This document shows positions 45,283-56,821 of a stretch of DNA of 64,000 bases, in pieces. A program made the position numbers and the translations under genes. The DNA lies in the NCBI RefSeq assembly GCF_000210895.1, contig NC_015964.1:1633501-1697500 (forward strand). The letters are read 5' to 3'. The first letter of the stretch is position 1, and each line of letters begins with the position of its first letter. Below the pieces are notes generated by a model that saw only the letters and a program-made list of their open reading frames with translations, did no database searches and was not told where the DNA came from. This DNA comes from Haemophilus parainfluenzae T3T1 (GTDB lineage Bacteria > Pseudomonadota > Gammaproteobacteria > Enterobacterales > Pasteurellaceae).

Positions 45283-46212
45283 TTAATTCACTTCTTTAAA
45301 GCTGATCATTTCATTATAGGAGTAGTCAGAGACATCTTCATCATCAAATTTCATTGGTTCGATGCGTTCTTCATCAAATGCGGTATCCCCTTCAATGCCA
45401 TCAAGTGATTGACCATGTTTAATGCCTTTGAAATCGAAGAGTTTTGGGTCACATAAGTGTGACAACGTAATGTTTTGCATGGCGCTAAACATGGTTTCTA
45501 AGCGTCCAGGATATTGACGGTCCCAAGTATTCAACATTTCTTTTACTACTTGACGTTGTAAATTAGGTTGAGAACCACATAAATTACAAGGAATAATTGG
45601 GAATGCTTTGGCTACAGCATACTTTTCAATATCTTTTTCTTTACAGTAAGCCAATGGACGAATCACGATTTGCTTGCCGTCATCTGAAATTAATTTCGGT
45701 GGCATAGATTTTAATTTTCCACCGTAGAATATATTCAGAAACAGGGTAGCCAACATATCATCACGATGATGACCAAGTGCAATTTTTGTTGCCCCAAGTT
45801 CAGTTGCTGTACGGTATAAAATACCACGGCGTAGGCGAGAGCAGAGAGAGCATGTTGTTTTGCCTTCTGGGATTTTCTCTTTTACGATGCCGTAAGTATT
45901 TTCTTCAACGATTTTATAATCCACACCAATACTTTGCAGATATTCAGGTAAAACATGCTCAGGAAAACCTGGCTGCTTTTGGTCTAAATTGACTGCAACG
46001 ATATCAAATTTAATCGGTGCACTTTGTTGTAAATTCAACAAAATATCGAGAAGCGTATAGCTGTCTTTACCACCAGAAAGACAAACCATTACTTTATCAC
46101 CATCTTCAATCATACCGAAATCAGCAATCGCATTGCCAACATTACGGCGAAGGCGCTTTTGCAATTTATTGAAATTATAACTTTGTTTTTTATCTTGGTT
46201 TTGTTCTGTCAT
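45283..46212 (-). CDS. ttcA: TtcA, tRNA 2-thiocytidine synthetase
   Basis: This 309-residue protein inserts sulfur at C2 of cytidine 32 in tRNA. The PP-loop ATP pyrophosphatase motif [13 protein letters not shown] is near residue 44. The two Cys pairs that hold the iron-sulfur cluster are [16 protein letters not shown] and [13 protein letters not shown]. The length matches the family. It heads the ttcA-tusE operon. A minus-strand hairpin with a T run lies 16 bases upstream of its start. Confidence 0.95.
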   Translation of the reverse strand: MTEQNQDKKQSYNFNKLQKRLRRNVGNAIADFGMIEDGDKVMVCLSGGKDSYTLLDILLNLQQSAPIKFDIVAVNLDQKQPGFPEHVLPEYLQSIGVDYKIVEENTYGIVKEKIPEGKTTCSLCSRLRRGILYRTATELGATKIALGHHRDDMLATLFLNIFYGGKLKSMPPKLISDDGKQIVIRPLAYCKEKDIEKYAVAKAFPIIPCNLCGSQPNLQRQVVKEMLNTWDRQYPGRLETMFSAMQNITLSHLCDPKLFDFKGIKHGQSLDGIEGDTAFDEERIEPMKFDDEDVSDYSYNEMISFKEVN

Positions 46213-46227
46213 ATTGATTACTTTAGT

Positions 46228-46262
46228 TAATAAAAAAGCCCTGAAATAATTTCAGAGCTTAT
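46228..46262 (-). terminator. Hairpin upstream of ttcA, terminator-like on the minus strand
   Basis: Read on the minus strand, AGCTCTGAAA and TTTCAGGGCT pair and are followed by six T. No intact gene ends just before it, so it is either the terminator of a decayed upstream gene or an attenuator in the ttcA leader. Confidence 0.55.
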
Positions 46263-46422
46263 AAATTTTATGGAGCCAGCAGGTGAGAATTTTTCTGTTT
46301 TTTCTTCTAAAAGAAAAACTCAACTTTTGGCGTAATCTTAAATGTAATTGCTCTAAAAACAATTTTGGAATTATATCACACAACCTAGTAGGAATGTGGC
46401 TATGTATTTTCCGCAAAGATTA

Positions 46423-46785
46423 TTAATCTCCTCTCAATATTGAAGTAATTAATGTTGCACATATGCTTTTTATCACATCAAAAGATAAGTCAAGGCTTTT
46501 AGCTTTAGCTGCATTTTTAATTTTATTCCAAACATTATCACTACGAATTTTGTCAAAGAATTAATGTCCTTGCCAAGTAAGTGAAAGTGCAACATAGTTT
46601 TCACCATCAAGATCACTCAAATCTTCAAGGGTGATTAAGCCAGCCTGCTCAAGCAATTTATAATGGTAATTGACAATAGCTGGTGAAACCCCATCGAACA
46701 CATCATTTTCAAGAAAACTTGTGTTATCTGCTTTTTCTTCTAATTTAAGTAGTATTTTACGAATTAAATCCCAATCTCTTTTCAT
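46423..46785 (-). pseudogene. DUF2513-family gene interrupted by an ochre codon
   Basis: The start MKRDWDLIRKILLKLEEKAD and the segment GVSPAIVNYHYKLLEQAGLI are typical of DUF2513, a small family often found in phages and mobile elements. Codon 75 is TAA (46561-46563), between TWQGH and FFDKIRSDNVWNKIK, where the family usually has GHEFLD. The frame then continues uninterrupted for 45 more residues to the true stop, giving 120 residues in all. One G-to-T change (GAA to TAA) explains the break. A truncated 74-residue product is possible. Confidence 0.75.
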
Positions 46786-47084
46786 TTTGTTATACCTGTA
46801 CAATCTTATACACTTCTGTTAAATCTAGCTCTTATTAAATGTGAATTCAACCATATTTTGAGGGAGGCTTACAATTTAAAAACAAAAAACTTCATATAGA
46901 GTAATCACAAAAATATTTAACTGATTGGCGTAATTCTGGCGTAATAAACTTATAAAATATATGAAAACGGGTAGTGCTAAAGAGTAGAAATGTTTAAACG
47001 TTGATATAAAGATTTATAGGCGATTGATTTTATTTTGAAATATACAAAATAAAAATCCCCGTCCAATGAACGAGGATTATAATA

Positions 47085-47170
47085 TGGTGCCTAGGGTCGG
47101 ACTCGAACCGACACAGTTATTCACCGGCGGATTTTGAATCCGCTGCGTCTACCAATTTCGCCACCCAGGC
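47085..47170 (-). tRNA. tRNA-Leu (anticodon CAA)
   Basis: The minus-strand sequence begins GCCTGGGTGGCGAAATTGG and ends CCTAGGCACCA with CCA encoded. The anticodon arm is GCGGA-TTCAAAA-TCCGC, giving anticodon CAA. A long variable arm (CGGTGAATAACTG), a T arm GTCGGTTCGAGTCCGAC and a length of 86 bases fit a class II leucine tRNA. Confidence 0.95.
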
Positions 47171-47364
47171 ATTTGGGTTGTTCTGAATTATACGTTTATC
47201 TTACTTCGTTGCAAGTAAAATTTCATTAAAAACGTGTGGTTGTTTTAAATTTCATCAACTTGTATTCAAAAAGAAAAGGGAGGTTTAAAATAATTTGATA
47301 CGTTGTCACAAATTATAGGTAAAATAAAAGCTTAGTATTTCTACTAAGCTTTATGATTATCTAA

Positions 47365-47865
47365 TTAAGCGGTTTGACCTGCAAGGTTACCTAAATCTTT
47401 ATCGATTAAGAATAAGCCTTTGCCATCTTCGCCAAGAAGATTTAATTTGTCTAAAATACCGCTGAATAATTTCTCTTCTTCGTGTTGTTCTGCAACATAC
47501 CATTGTAAGAAATTGAATGCAGAGTAGTCTTTTTCTTCAAAAGTTTTACCCACTAATTCATTGATTTTACTTGTGATCAATTTTTCGTGTTTATAAGTTA
47601 ATTCAATGATTTCTTTTAATGATTTGTACTCATGCGCAGGCGCTTCAATTGCAGTGATTACCGCTAATGCACCAGTTTCGTTTAAATAAGTGAATAATTT
47701 ACGCATGTGTTGCATTTCTTCTGCAGCGTGTTCTGATAAGAATTTAGCTGCACCTTCAAAACCATTTTGTTCGCACCATGCACTCATTTGTAAGTAAAGG
47801 TTTGAAGAGTAGAACTCAAGGTTCATTTGATCATTTAATAATTTGATTACGTTTGCTGATAACAT
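47365..47865 (-). CDS. ftnB: Non-heme ferritin (second of pair)
   Basis: This 166-residue bacterial ferritin has di-iron ligands in [13 protein letters not shown] (Glu17-type), HAAEEMQHM (Glu-x-x-His) and [13 protein letters not shown]. Ferritins form 24-subunit shells that store ferric iron. It is paralogous to the gene upstream and follows it after 20 bases, so they are an operon and may make mixed shells. The A/B symbols follow H. influenzae usage and their assignment is tentative. The ATG has AAGGAGAAT upstream on this strand. Confidence 0.93.
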   Translation of the reverse strand: MLSANVIKLLNDQMNLEFYSSNLYLQMSAWCEQNGFEGAAKFLSEHAAEEMQHMRKLFTYLNETGALAVITAIEAPAHEYKSLKEIIELTYKHEKLITSKINELVGKTFEEKDYSAFNFLQWYVAEQHEEEKLFSGILDKLNLLGEDGKGLFLIDKDLGNLAGQTA

Positions 47866-47885
47866 TTTGTATTCTCCTTCTAAAA

Positions 47886-48371
47886 TTATAATGTTGCTAA
47901 ATCACGATCGATAAAGTAAAGCGAACGACCGTCTTCACCCAGCAAGTTAAATTTATCAATAATGCTATTGAATAATTTTTCTTCTTCGTGTTGTTCTGCA
48001 ACATACCATTGTAAGAAGTTAAAAGTAGAATAGTCTTTGTTTGCGAAAGTTACTTCAACTAATTCATTAATTTTAGAAGTAACGAGTTTTTCATGTTCAA
48101 GTGTGGTTTCAAATACTTCTTTAAGTGATTTGTAGTCATTCTTAGGTGCATCAATTTTACCTAAAAGTGGCATACCACTTGTTTCACTCACATATTTGAA
48201 TAATTTTTGCATGTGTTCTAATTCTTCATCAGCATGACGAAGTAAAAATGCTGCAGCACCTTCGTAACCGTGCTTGCTACACCAAGAACTCATTTGTAAA
48301 TAAACATTAGAAGAGTAGAACTCTAAATTGATTTGTTCATTTAACTTATCTGCGATTGCTTTATTAAGCAT
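47886..48371 (-). CDS. ftnA: Non-heme ferritin (first of pair)
   Basis: This 161-residue ferritin carries [23 protein letters not shown] and [13 protein letters not shown] for the ferroxidase centre. It ends [11 protein letters not shown], close to the E. coli FtnA end. I start at ATG ([10 protein letters not shown]) with AAGGAG six bases before; a TTG two codons upstream is rejected because it would overlap that site. It is the first gene of the two-ferritin operon. Three copies of ATTCTCATT or its inverse lie in the 200 bases upstream, suggesting iron-responsive control. Confidence 0.93.
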   Translation of the reverse strand: MLNKAIADKLNEQINLEFYSSNVYLQMSSWCSKHGYEGAAAFLLRHADEELEHMQKLFKYVSETSGMPLLGKIDAPKNDYKSLKEVFETTLEHEKLVTSKINELVEVTFANKDYSTFNFLQWYVAEQHEEEKLFNSIIDKFNLLGEDGRSLYFIDRDLATL

Positions 48372-49139
48372 AACCAACTCCTTTCCTTATTAAGTAGAGA
48401 TTAAAAATAAAAACAAGACTGCTTAACTTGTCATCGGTGTGCATTCTAATCTCACAAATGAGAATAGTCAAGTATTTTTTTTAAATTATTTCTATAAGTC
48501 ACTAATAACAAAAGAAAAATCAATGTTAATTATTCTCATTTAGGTGATGTATGTAAAATAAATTCTCATTATCAGATCAAGAATAATGAAATCTGCAGAA
48601 TTGATGTACGCAATTGTATTCAGAATTCACATAGCGTTATCTACAAATTTCATACTAATTCCAATTATTCCATTTCAAAGACATCCATTTATTTCTTTTA
48701 TATCCACAACCCAAAATCACCTTATTTTGAGTAATGCATGAAATAGGATAGTCACTTATATTGATTTGTGACATATTTATATTATACAATTTAACATAAT
48801 ATACATTATGCGAAATCAATTACAAGGTTAGTGAAAGCTACGTATTAATAAAATCACAAAGTTATACACAGGTTGTAAATACCACTTAAGCGATGCAAAA
48901 CCTGGCTCTAAAGCACCTTGCAATAAGATGAAATAATGATTTATACACTCTAAAGTTGTTATGTAAGGAAAAAATAAAGAAGTTTACATGTATCAAATAA
49001 TGACAACGCTACGTGAATTCTGCGTTATTTTATGAGGTGAATATCATCAGATTTAAAAAAGAAAAACGTAAATCTCAGGGATTAGGATTTACGTTTTGAT
49101 GAATGGCATTTGTGTGACTATGTCACGATATGTATAAGA
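48372..49139. other. 768-bp gene-free region between ftn operon and sbcB
   Basis: The region is strongly AT-rich with no convincing reading frame or RNA gene. It holds the ferritin promoter area with three ATTCTCATT-type motifs (48457-48465 inverted, 48532-48540, 48562-48570), a TTATACACA box (48862-48870), and the sbcB terminator at 49060-49098. An undetected small RNA around 48780-49000 cannot be excluded. Confidence 0.6.
49060..49098 (-). terminator. Terminator of sbcB
   Basis: AAAACGTAAATC and GATTTACGTTTT pair around a CTCAGGGATTAG-type loop. On the minus strand the hairpin ends in a T run 42 bases after the sbcB stop. Confidence 0.75.
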
Positions 49140-50561
49140 TTAAGATAACAGTTTTGCTCCGTATTCATAAACCTGTTGCAGTAAATTCAGTTTGGTTGGA
49201 TTATCAGAATATTCCTCCGCTAACCGTTGTAGACTTTCCTCAAATTTAACCGCACTTTGTTCTAATTTACGTTGGCGATATTTTTGCCATTTGATTTGCT
49301 CAGCACGATTTAGAGTTTTATAGAAATGTCTGGCACGATAATGGAATAACAATTCAGGAATTCGTTTATCTTCAAATGCTAAACCATGTTCAGCTAATTT
49401 TTCAGCTGGTAAATCGCGTAAAATAGCCATATTGTTTTTATCGGCATTGCTAAAGAAACCATTATAAAGTTCAGTTTCTACATTATTACTCGGCTCAAAT
49501 TCTCGTTCTCCTGAGAAGATTTCAATAACTTTCTCGCGAATATCTAAGGATTGGCGCAATTTTGCTAAATTATCTAAGCAATGTTGTCTATCTATCCCTA
49601 AACGAGCTGCATTTTCCGGCAGTAACGTTTTTGCAGGCGCCAAAATTGGGCATTTATTTATATGAACCAATTTTAGTGGGATTGATGAAACTCCCCTTTC
49701 TTCTAGCTCGCTTTTCTTGGTATATAAATCTTGTCGCAAATCAACCGCACTTTTACTGAGTAAATTATTAATATCACCAGATAAATCACAGACGATTACA
49801 GCATTCTGATTAGTAGGATGCCATGCTAATGGTGCCACCCAAGCACAGTTGCCGCGATAATTACCCAGCATGCCCGAAACGTGCACTAATGGTGTCATTT
49901 CAGCGGTATCGATCAGTTTCTCAATTTCCTTTTTACCTCTATGCTCAAAGAAGAATTGAAATAATTTAGGCTGCTTTTCTTTAATTAATTTAGCCATGGC
50001 GATGGTTGCATACACATCAGCCATCGCATCATGGGCATTTTCATGCTCAATGCCATTTGCTTTGGTTAGTTTTTCTAAGCGGAAGCTTGGCATTCCATCA
50101 TCGTCATAGGCCCAATTAATGCCTTCAGGACGCAAAGCATAACAGGCGCGCACTAAATCCAGTAAATCCCAACGAGAATTACCATTTTTCCAGCTATATT
50201 CATAGGGATCGATGAAGTTACGGTAAAAGGTATAACGAGTCATTTCATCATCATAACGAATGTTGTTGTAACCCATCACACAAGTATTGGGTTGTGAAAA
50301 TTCAGCTAGAATTTTTGCGGCGAATTCAGGTTCAGGAATTCCCTTTTCATTACATTCTTGTGGTGTAATTCCTGTGACCATTACGGCTTCCGGGGCAGGC
50401 AAATAATCATTGGTTTGCTTGCAATACAACATAACAGGCTCGCCAATAATATTAAAATCTGCATCGGTACGAATACCAGCAAATTGAGCTGGACGATCAC
50501 TTGCCGGATTGATACCAAAACTTTCGTAATCGTAGATAAAAAAACTAAAATTGTTTGCCAT
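49140..50561 (-). CDS. sbcB: Exonuclease I (SbcB)
   Basis: This 473-residue, 3'-5' single-strand-specific DNase belongs to the DEDDh/RNase T superfamily. The first acidic motif is FFIYDYESFGINPASDRPAQF, with the second at NNIRYDDEMTRYTFYRNFIDPYEYSW and the His/Asp motif at ENAHDAMADVYATIAMA. The exonuclease I C-terminal extension follows (LFHYRARHFYKTL). Length matches E. coli (475). It starts two bases after the upstream DMT transporter gene ends, so they are co-transcribed. Confidence 0.96.
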   Translation of the reverse strand: MANNFSFFIYDYESFGINPASDRPAQFAGIRTDADFNIIGEPVMLYCKQTNDYLPAPEAVMVTGITPQECNEKGIPEPEFAAKILAEFSQPNTCVMGYNNIRYDDEMTRYTFYRNFIDPYEYSWKNGNSRWDLLDLVRACYALRPEGINWAYDDDGMPSFRLEKLTKANGIEHENAHDAMADVYATIAMAKLIKEKQPKLFQFFFEHRGKKEIEKLIDTAEMTPLVHVSGMLGNYRGNCAWVAPLAWHPTNQNAVIVCDLSGDINNLLSKSAVDLRQDLYTKKSELEERGVSSIPLKLVHINKCPILAPAKTLLPENAARLGIDRQHCLDNLAKLRQSLDIREKVIEIFSGEREFEPSNNVETELYNGFFSNADKNNMAILRDLPAEKLAEHGLAFEDKRIPELLFHYRARHFYKTLNRAEQIKWQKYRQRKLEQSAVKFEESLQRLAEEYSDNPTKLNLLQQVYEYGAKLLS

Positions 50562-50563
50562 AA

Positions 50564-51436
50564 TTAAGCCAAAATTTTATCTAAATAATATAAACAGAAA
50601 ATTGCTGAAAGGCTGATAAGAACACCAAACCAGTTGATTTTGCTGATTTTTTCTTTAAAGAAAAATGCGCCGGTGATGGTGCCTAAACAAATAACACCAA
50701 TATTCATTCCCGCAAAAACTAAGGTTGGATTTTGTCCGAAACTTTGGTGCGCTTTAATGTAAAACAGGATATTAAAGAAATTCAATACACCTAAAATAAT
50801 TCCACCAATAAAGCTTGGCACAGTCCATTGAGTGCGTTTTAGGAATAAATATAGGAACATGACACAAGCGGCTAATGAGAAAGCAATGAATAATGTGGTT
50901 GGGAATGCTCCCCCGCTTTTGGCTACTTGTTTGAATAAAATATCAATGGTGCCATAGCCAAACCAAACACCGATTAAGCCTAAAATACCTTTAAAAGTGA
51001 CCGCACTTTGTTCATTTGATTTGTTCAAGATACAGAATAAACCAATGAATGCCAAAATAATGCCAACGATTTTTGGCGGACTTAATGTTTCATGGAAGAT
51101 AATGAAAGAGGCAACAATTGGTAGAAATAACGATAAGCGTTGTGCTGCATCTGAACGCACGATACCCGCAAATTCAACGGCTTTAGACATAATGATAAAT
51201 ACGGTTGGTAATAAAATACCTAACGCCAGGAAAATAGGTGTGCTATCACTTTGTGCTAGATATTCGGTAAATTCTAATCCTTTGAAATCAGGTTTGAGTA
51301 AGAAATAGCTTAATGAAATGGCGACAATATAGTTAAACGCAATTGCTTGTTCAATAATGATATTTTTCTTGCGAGCAACTTTGAGTAACACCGATACGGC
51401 AACACTACATAGAATGGCTAAAATAAGGTTGTGCAT
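50564..51436 (-). CDS. EamA/DMT-family inner-membrane transporter
   Basis: This 290-residue protein has about ten hydrophobic helices in two EamA halves, e.g. VASFIIFHETLSPPKIVGIILAFIGLFCIL closing the first and ITGAFFFKEKISKINWFGVLISLSAIFCLYYL closing the second. The family exports metabolites or drugs; no substrate is suggested. It is the first gene of the two-gene unit with sbcB. Nothing links the two functionally. Confidence 0.88.
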   Translation of the reverse strand: MHNLILAILCSVAVSVLLKVARKKNIIIEQAIAFNYIVAISLSYFLLKPDFKGLEFTEYLAQSDSTPIFLALGILLPTVFIIMSKAVEFAGIVRSDAAQRLSLFLPIVASFIIFHETLSPPKIVGIILAFIGLFCILNKSNEQSAVTFKGILGLIGVWFGYGTIDILFKQVAKSGGAFPTTLFIAFSLAACVMFLYLFLKRTQWTVPSFIGGIILGVLNFFNILFYIKAHQSFGQNPTLVFAGMNIGVICLGTITGAFFFKEKISKINWFGVLISLSAIFCLYYLDKILA

Positions 51437-51469
51437 AATTCGTCCTAAATTCTCATAAAAATAACAATG

Positions 51470-51500
51470 AAAAAAGCGGCCAATTGCTTTGACCGCTTTA
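51470..51500 (-). terminator. Terminator of the mukFEB operon
   Basis: On the minus strand AAGCGG, a 13-base loop, CCGCTT and a T run lie directly after the mukB stop. Confidence 0.7.
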
Positions 51501-51505
51501 AAAAA

Positions 51506-54500
51506 CTACTCTGTTGCGCCAAAGCCACGCAAACCAACCACATGAACTTGTTCTTGGTTGCCGGCAATTTTACGCACCAGTTTATAGGTTGTCCCTTTTT
51601 CAGGGCTGATATTCTCTGGCGCAGCGATAAGTAATTGCATATCCAAACGTTCGCAAAGTTCGAACAAGGTGGAAATGGATTTACCATCCAAACGCGCCGC
51701 TTCATCCAAGAATAGCAAACGACATGGTACGATATCTTTTCCGCGAATACGGCGGCTTTCCTCTTCCCAGCTTTGTACAACCATTAATAGGATTGACATA
51801 CCCGTACCGATCGCTTCACCTGTCGATAATGCACCACTTTCAGCACGTAACCAGCCATCTGCACCACGGAAGACTTCAACTTCTAGCTCAAGGTAATTAC
51901 GGTAATCTAATAATTCTTCACCGATAGTTTGTGCTGTGCGTTGGCCCATATCAATATGCGGGTTAATGCGTTGATAAAGTTTCGCAATGGCTTCAGAGAA
52001 AGTAATACGATTATCGCTGAATAAATCTTGATATTCTTCCTGTTTACCAGATAGCGCATCAAGCAACATCGCATGTGTATCACGAATATTGACCACTAAA
52101 CGTACCGATTTCACCTGACCGAATGCAATATTTTGTAGACCTTGGTTCAACATGCGAATACGGTTCTGTTCACGTTGAATGGTTTTACGCATAATATTCG
52201 CCACACTTTCAGAACTGATCGCCAATTTTTTCTCACGGCCAGTCAATTCTTCTGTTAAGCGATTAAGCTCAATTTCCATTTGCTCAATTGCATCAATCGG
52301 ATCATCCGTTTTAATAATATCCTGACGAATACGTTCACGAAGATGTTGATATACCGCAATGAAGAAGCGGACTTTATTTTCCGGTTTGCGGCTGTCTTCA
52401 GAAATACGCAATGCATCGCGGAGATATTCATTATCAGCCACCGCAGTACGTAACGCACCTAAGGCTTTATCTGACATTGAACGTAACTCATCAGCAGATA
52501 AATAAGCTAACTCACGACGATTGAGTCGTTTTTCCACATCAGAATTGCGAGATAAACGGAGAACCACGCACCAGCTGACTTTCGCTGCCACAACTAATTC
52601 ACGTTGAGTTTTGTAATCACGTTCTGCTTTGCGAATACGTTTATTTAAGTTATCCGCTTCGCTTTCAATAAGCGTTAGTTGTTTTTCGACATAAGAACGA
52701 CGTTGACGGCTAGTTGAAAGTTGTTGATACAACTCATCACGGCGATTTCTTGCACGTTCCTCTGCCCCTTCATCAGCACGCACGCCCAACTCACCAATCT
52801 CAGCAATTAATTCTTTCAACAATTGATTTTTACTGTCGTAAGAACTTTGCAATTGAATAAATACTTGGTTGTATTGTGCAAATTGACTTTGTTTTTGACG
52901 CAATTGTTCACGTTGAGTATCACGCTGTGTTTGTAATTGTTCCAAGCGTTGACGTAGTTGCTCATTAAGCTCTGATGTTTCTGCTTGTCCAGCATCTTCA
53001 TAACTGAAGTGATTTTTACGTTGCACCACATCCGCTAAAGCAAATACACGTTGTTGTACTTGTTTTTGACGTTCAACGGCTTGAGTTAAATCAGCTTTTA
53101 AGCGCTCATAGTTTTCTGGATCGCTTTGTAAAGTATTTGCAATCGGCTCTAATTGTGACAACGCAACGCCATGTTGACGAATAAAGCTTTCATCTTGCTC
53201 TGCGATGTCTAATTGTTCACGGCACTCTTCAATGCGATCAAGTAATTCTTCATCAGCAAGTAAGTTAAGCTGTGGCATTAACTTATTCAACAATTGCATT
53301 TTTTCTTTGGCATTATCCAATTTAATTCGAATTTGTTGTTCACTGCTTGAGAATTGATTGAGCTCACGATCAATTTCATTGCGCTCTTGATTGATTTCCG
53401 CCATCACCTCTTCAGGATTTGGTTGGAATGCAAGGGCTAGATGTAAGCCAACAAATTGACTAAAGTGTTCGTATAAACGTTGACATTTTTGTACATCAAA
53501 GGCGATTTGTGCGTATTCTTCCGCAATTTCATCACGTTTAGCTTGTAATTCTTCTAAATGTTTTTCACGTGCAGCACGGCCGAATAATGGAATTTGCGGG
53601 AATTTTGAATAACGCAATTCACGATCAGATACTTGCACCACAACGCCCATTTCAAGTTCTTGGGCTGAAAGTACGCTGTCATCAAAGGCATTTGGGTCAC
53701 CTTCGATTAAATATAAATCGTCCGGACAATCTTCTAAATTAGCTAATTGTTCACGTACCGTGTTGAGATCACGCACAACAATAGCATGACGAGCTGGACC
53801 ATAAAGTGCCGAGAAATAAGGTGCATCTTCAATTGGTACATCATCATATAATTCAGAAAGCAATACCCCACCAAAACGTTCTGCAAGCACATTTAAACGA
53901 GCATCTTCAGAACCATCTGGTTGGCTTAAACGAGAAATTTGCTCGTCTAATTGTTGACGTTGTTTTTCTAAATTGTCACGTTGAATAGTCAGTTCACGTT
54001 CTTTTACCAATTGTGATTGCATAAAATGCATTACATCTTGGCTATGCTCGAAGGTTTCACCACTTTGCTCTTGTAAGCGTTCTAAAGCGGCTTGAGCAGT
54101 CAACCAAGCGGGTGCTTTACGAGCATTTTCTTCGTAAAGTGCGGTCAAACTTTCACGTTTTTGACGCAAGGTTGAACGGTTTTCTACTTGCTCAGCAAGT
54201 TCTTCATTCAAACTTTCAATGAGTTCTTCTTGTTCAGCGTGATATGCTTCAAGTTCATCTGCGGTTTCTAAAGATAAATCAGCACGTTGATTAAAATCAG
54301 CCAATAATTTAACCGCACTTTGTTGTTGAGCATAGCGCTGTTCTAACTCATGTAATTTTGCGCGTAATTGAGGTGTTTGTTGAGCTTGAATTTTTTGTGT
54401 TGGATATTCACGCAATAATTCTTTAGCACTTTCCCAAGCACTTGAACGAGGCACATCACCGGCAATTTTGCACACTAACTGATAGGCCTTATCAAATTGT

Positions 54501-56023
54501 GATTTTGCCGCTTCAGAAATAGACATTTTATGTTCTAACTCAAGCACTTGCTCGGTAAGACTTTCTGCATGGGCCGCAAATTCCGCATGGTAATCTTCCG
54601 CATTTTTCACGCTTAAATCGGCTAAACCACATAAGGTTTTCGCTTTTTCAAGCGCGGCAATCGCTTGTTGATATTGCAATGCACGGGTTTGTTGTGCATC
54701 TAATGCTTGTTGATAGTCCGCAAGTTGCGCACGTACTTGGTCAATTTCAAGTTCCGTTTGCTCAAATTGCGCTTGGCTTTCTTCAAGCTGTTCGGTTGCG
54801 GTTTCCACAACCATTTTTTGTTCTTCTAATTTTTCTGTAAGCTCAGCCACATCTTCTTGATAACGCGATACTTTTTCTTGATGACGTAACGCATTTAATA
54901 CCAAGTTTAGATGGTCTGCCGCACTTTGATGATCGACTTCTAAAGTACGTTCATTTTCTGCCAACTCTGCAGCTTCACGGCTTAAGTCAATTAAGCGATG
55001 TTGTGATAATTCTTGCTCAGCTTTTGCTTTATACCAATCACGGCGGAAACCTAGAGCGGCTTCGATATTGCCGCGGCGTTCATTGGCATTACGCATATAA
55101 TCTGATGCCACATAATTAGTGGTTTCGGTGATTAAATGTTTGAATAAATCACGGTCAGATTGCGTAACTTTAATTGCTTCAAGGGTCATGCGGTTTTCAC
55201 GTAACGCACTTTCCATATCTTGGAAGGCTTTGCGCACACCAAGGTTTTCCGGCAATAAGTAATCACGTAAAGAACGGGTAATGGCACTGGAAATACCACC
55301 GTATAAAGAAGCTTCAATTAATTTATAGAATTTGCTACGGTCTGAGGCACTGCGTAAGCGTTTTGGAATAATGCCCAAATCAAACATCATGCCGTGATAA
55401 TCGGTGATAGAATGATATTGCTTAAATTGCGCACCAAGGTTTTCAATTTTATCTTTTAATTCATTTAAATTGAGTACGCGCGCTTGACGTTCACCGACTG
55501 TTTCGGTGAAAAGTGCGGTCGGATTTAAGGATAATTCCACTCCTTGAATTGAGAAGGTTTTTAAATCCACTTTCTTATCACGACCCGCAATTTGTTGTAG
55601 ACGCACCCCCACGAGAATTCGTTGGTGACGAGAGTTGATGGTATCTAATACTGCGTAACAAACGCCCGGACGCAATTTACCGTGTAACCCTTTATCACGC
55701 GATCCGCCTGTCGAGCCGGCTTCTGTGGTATTACGGAAATGCAACAAGGTTAAGTCTGGAATCAACGCTGTGACAAAACCCGCCATGGTTGTGGATTTAC
55801 CGGCACCGTTACCACCGGAAAGTGTGGTCACCAATTCATCCAAATCAAAGGTACGGGCAAAAAAACCGTTCCAATTAATTAAGGTTAATGAACGGAATTT
55901 ACCTCGTTCTACTCCACTATGTTGGTTTAATACAGGAGCAATAAATTCTTCTTCAACCTGTTCGGTTGATTGCTCAGGTTCGTCTTGATAGATTTCGTTT
56001 TCAAGTTCTAATACATCAGACAT
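51506..56023 (-). CDS. mukB: MukB, chromosome condensin SMC-like subunit
   Basis: This 1505-residue ATPase compacts and segregates the chromosome as part of MukBEF. The N-terminal head contains [23 protein letters not shown]-type sequence with Walker [10 protein letters not shown] near residue 70. Long coiled coils flank a hinge around residues 690-800, and the C-terminal head has the signature [13 protein letters not shown] and Walker [17 protein letters not shown]. The start overlaps the mukE stop (TAATG). The length compares well with E. coli (1486). Confidence 0.97.
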   Translation of the reverse strand: MSDVLELENEIYQDEPEQSTEQVEEEFIAPVLNQHSGVERGKFRSLTLINWNGFFARTFDLDELVTTLSGGNGAGKSTTMAGFVTALIPDLTLLHFRNTTEAGSTGGSRDKGLHGKLRPGVCYAVLDTINSRHQRILVGVRLQQIAGRDKKVDLKTFSIQGVELSLNPTALFTETVGERQARVLNLNELKDKIENLGAQFKQYHSITDYHGMMFDLGIIPKRLRSASDRSKFYKLIEASLYGGISSAITRSLRDYLLPENLGVRKAFQDMESALRENRMTLEAIKVTQSDRDLFKHLITETTNYVASDYMRNANERRGNIEAALGFRRDWYKAKAEQELSQHRLIDLSREAAELAENERTLEVDHQSAADHLNLVLNALRHQEKVSRYQEDVAELTEKLEEQKMVVETATEQLEESQAQFEQTELEIDQVRAQLADYQQALDAQQTRALQYQQAIAALEKAKTLCGLADLSVKNAEDYHAEFAAHAESLTEQVLELEHKMSISEAAKSQFDKAYQLVCKIAGDVPRSSAWESAKELLREYPTQKIQAQQTPQLRAKLHELEQRYAQQQSAVKLLADFNQRADLSLETADELEAYHAEQEELIESLNEELAEQVENRSTLRQKRESLTALYEENARKAPAWLTAQAALERLQEQSGETFEHSQDVMHFMQSQLVKERELTIQRDNLEKQRQQLDEQISRLSQPDGSEDARLNVLAERFGGVLLSELYDDVPIEDAPYFSALYGPARHAIVVRDLNTVREQLANLEDCPDDLYLIEGDPNAFDDSVLSAQELEMGVVVQVSDRELRYSKFPQIPLFGRAAREKHLEELQAKRDEIAEEYAQIAFDVQKCQRLYEHFSQFVGLHLALAFQPNPEEVMAEINQERNEIDRELNQFSSSEQQIRIKLDNAKEKMQLLNKLMPQLNLLADEELLDRIEECREQLDIAEQDESFIRQHGVALSQLEPIANTLQSDPENYERLKADLTQAVERQKQVQQRVFALADVVQRKNHFSYEDAGQAETSELNEQLRQRLEQLQTQRDTQREQLRQKQSQFAQYNQVFIQLQSSYDSKNQLLKELIAEIGELGVRADEGAEERARNRRDELYQQLSTSRQRRSYVEKQLTLIESEADNLNKRIRKAERDYKTQRELVVAAKVSWCVVLRLSRNSDVEKRLNRRELAYLSADELRSMSDKALGALRTAVADNEYLRDALRISEDSRKPENKVRFFIAVYQHLRERIRQDIIKTDDPIDAIEQMEIELNRLTEELTGREKKLAISSESVANIMRKTIQREQNRIRMLNQGLQNIAFGQVKSVRLVVNIRDTHAMLLDALSGKQEEYQDLFSDNRITFSEAIAKLYQRINPHIDMGQRTAQTIGEELLDYRNYLELEVEVFRGADGWLRAESGALSTGEAIGTGMSILLMVVQSWEEESRRIRGKDIVPCRLLFLDEAARLDGKSISTLFELCERLDMQLLIAAPENISPEKGTTYKLVRKIAGNQEQVHVVGLRGFGATE

Positions 56024-56775
56024 TATTCTTCTTCTCCTGCATCATCAAATTCTTCATCAATTTCGACCGCACTTTCTTCATCATCGAGATCATCAGCATT
56101 GCTCGCCGCTTTTGCTTGCTTTTCGAGTTCGAGAGATTGTGGTGTTGCTGCTTCCCCATCACGAATTAAACGAGCTTGTGCTTCTAACGGGTCATCACCA
56201 GAACGGACTTCAGCCCCAAAACGGAAAACTGATTCTGAAATCGTAAATTTACCGCTATGCTGTTCGCCTACGGTATGAATCATGCCTAAACGACGTAAAC
56301 GACCGATCGCCGCACGTACTTTTTCAGATAATTTTTGCTTATCTAAATCTGAACCGCTGGAACGTTGATTGACTGCTTTTAATAATTTACCTTCGTCTGC
56401 TAAATTCAGTAATTCATCATAAACTTCTTGCGTACTGAAGATACCTTGCTGTGCCAAACGTTCTGGGCTTAAATACAAATAGCAAAGCACTTTTCCTACT
56501 AACATTTCTAATTCGGAAAGCACTGAACGGGCGATTAACGTCGTCGCTTTTGGACGTAAATAGAAAAAGCCTTCCGGTGCACGAATTAATTCCACGTTGT
56601 AACGGCGGTAAAAGCCATCTAACTCATTTTGGAAATCCATCAAAAAAGCATGATTATCTAATTGATCTGTGCTGATATGGCGACCTGAACGCAACAAGCT
56701 GTCCACTGCCGGGAAAATAGGATTTGCAATGGCATTTGCCAATTTCGGGGAAATTACATCTTGAATATCTGTCAT
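56023..56775 (-). CDS. mukE: MukE, condensin subunit
   Basis: This 250-residue winged-helix (KITE-type) subunit bridges MukF and DNA. The opening [30 protein letters not shown] and the block [29 protein letters not shown] are typical of MukE. The tail is acidic ([20 protein letters not shown]). It lies between mukF and mukB in the standard order, overlapping mukB by one base. Confidence 0.96.
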   Translation of the reverse strand: MTDIQDVISPKLANAIANPIFPAVDSLLRSGRHISTDQLDNHAFLMDFQNELDGFYRRYNVELIRAPEGFFYLRPKATTLIARSVLSELEMLVGKVLCYLYLSPERLAQQGIFSTQEVYDELLNLADEGKLLKAVNQRSSGSDLDKQKLSEKVRAAIGRLRRLGMIHTVGEQHSGKFTISESVFRFGAEVRSGDDPLEAQARLIRDGEAATPQSLELEKQAKAASNADDLDDEESAVEIDEEFDDAGEEE

Positions 56776-56821
56776 GGTTAATTTCTCATTTTATGAATTC
56801 GTTTTTGGTTAAGCCACAGAA

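Noticed and set aside
46271-46290. TGGAGCCAGCAGGTGAGAAT, resembling the 3' end of a tRNA or tmRNA on the minus strand, followed by a terminator-like hairpin
   Set aside because: No pairing acceptor strand, D arm or anticodon arm can be found upstream; too little remains to call an RNA gene or an attachment site.
48862-48870. TTATACACA, a DnaA-box-like sequence in a 768-bp AT-rich gap
   Set aside because: Only one good box is seen and no origin-associated genes (dnaA, dnaN, gidA/mnmG) are nearby, so a replication origin is not supported.
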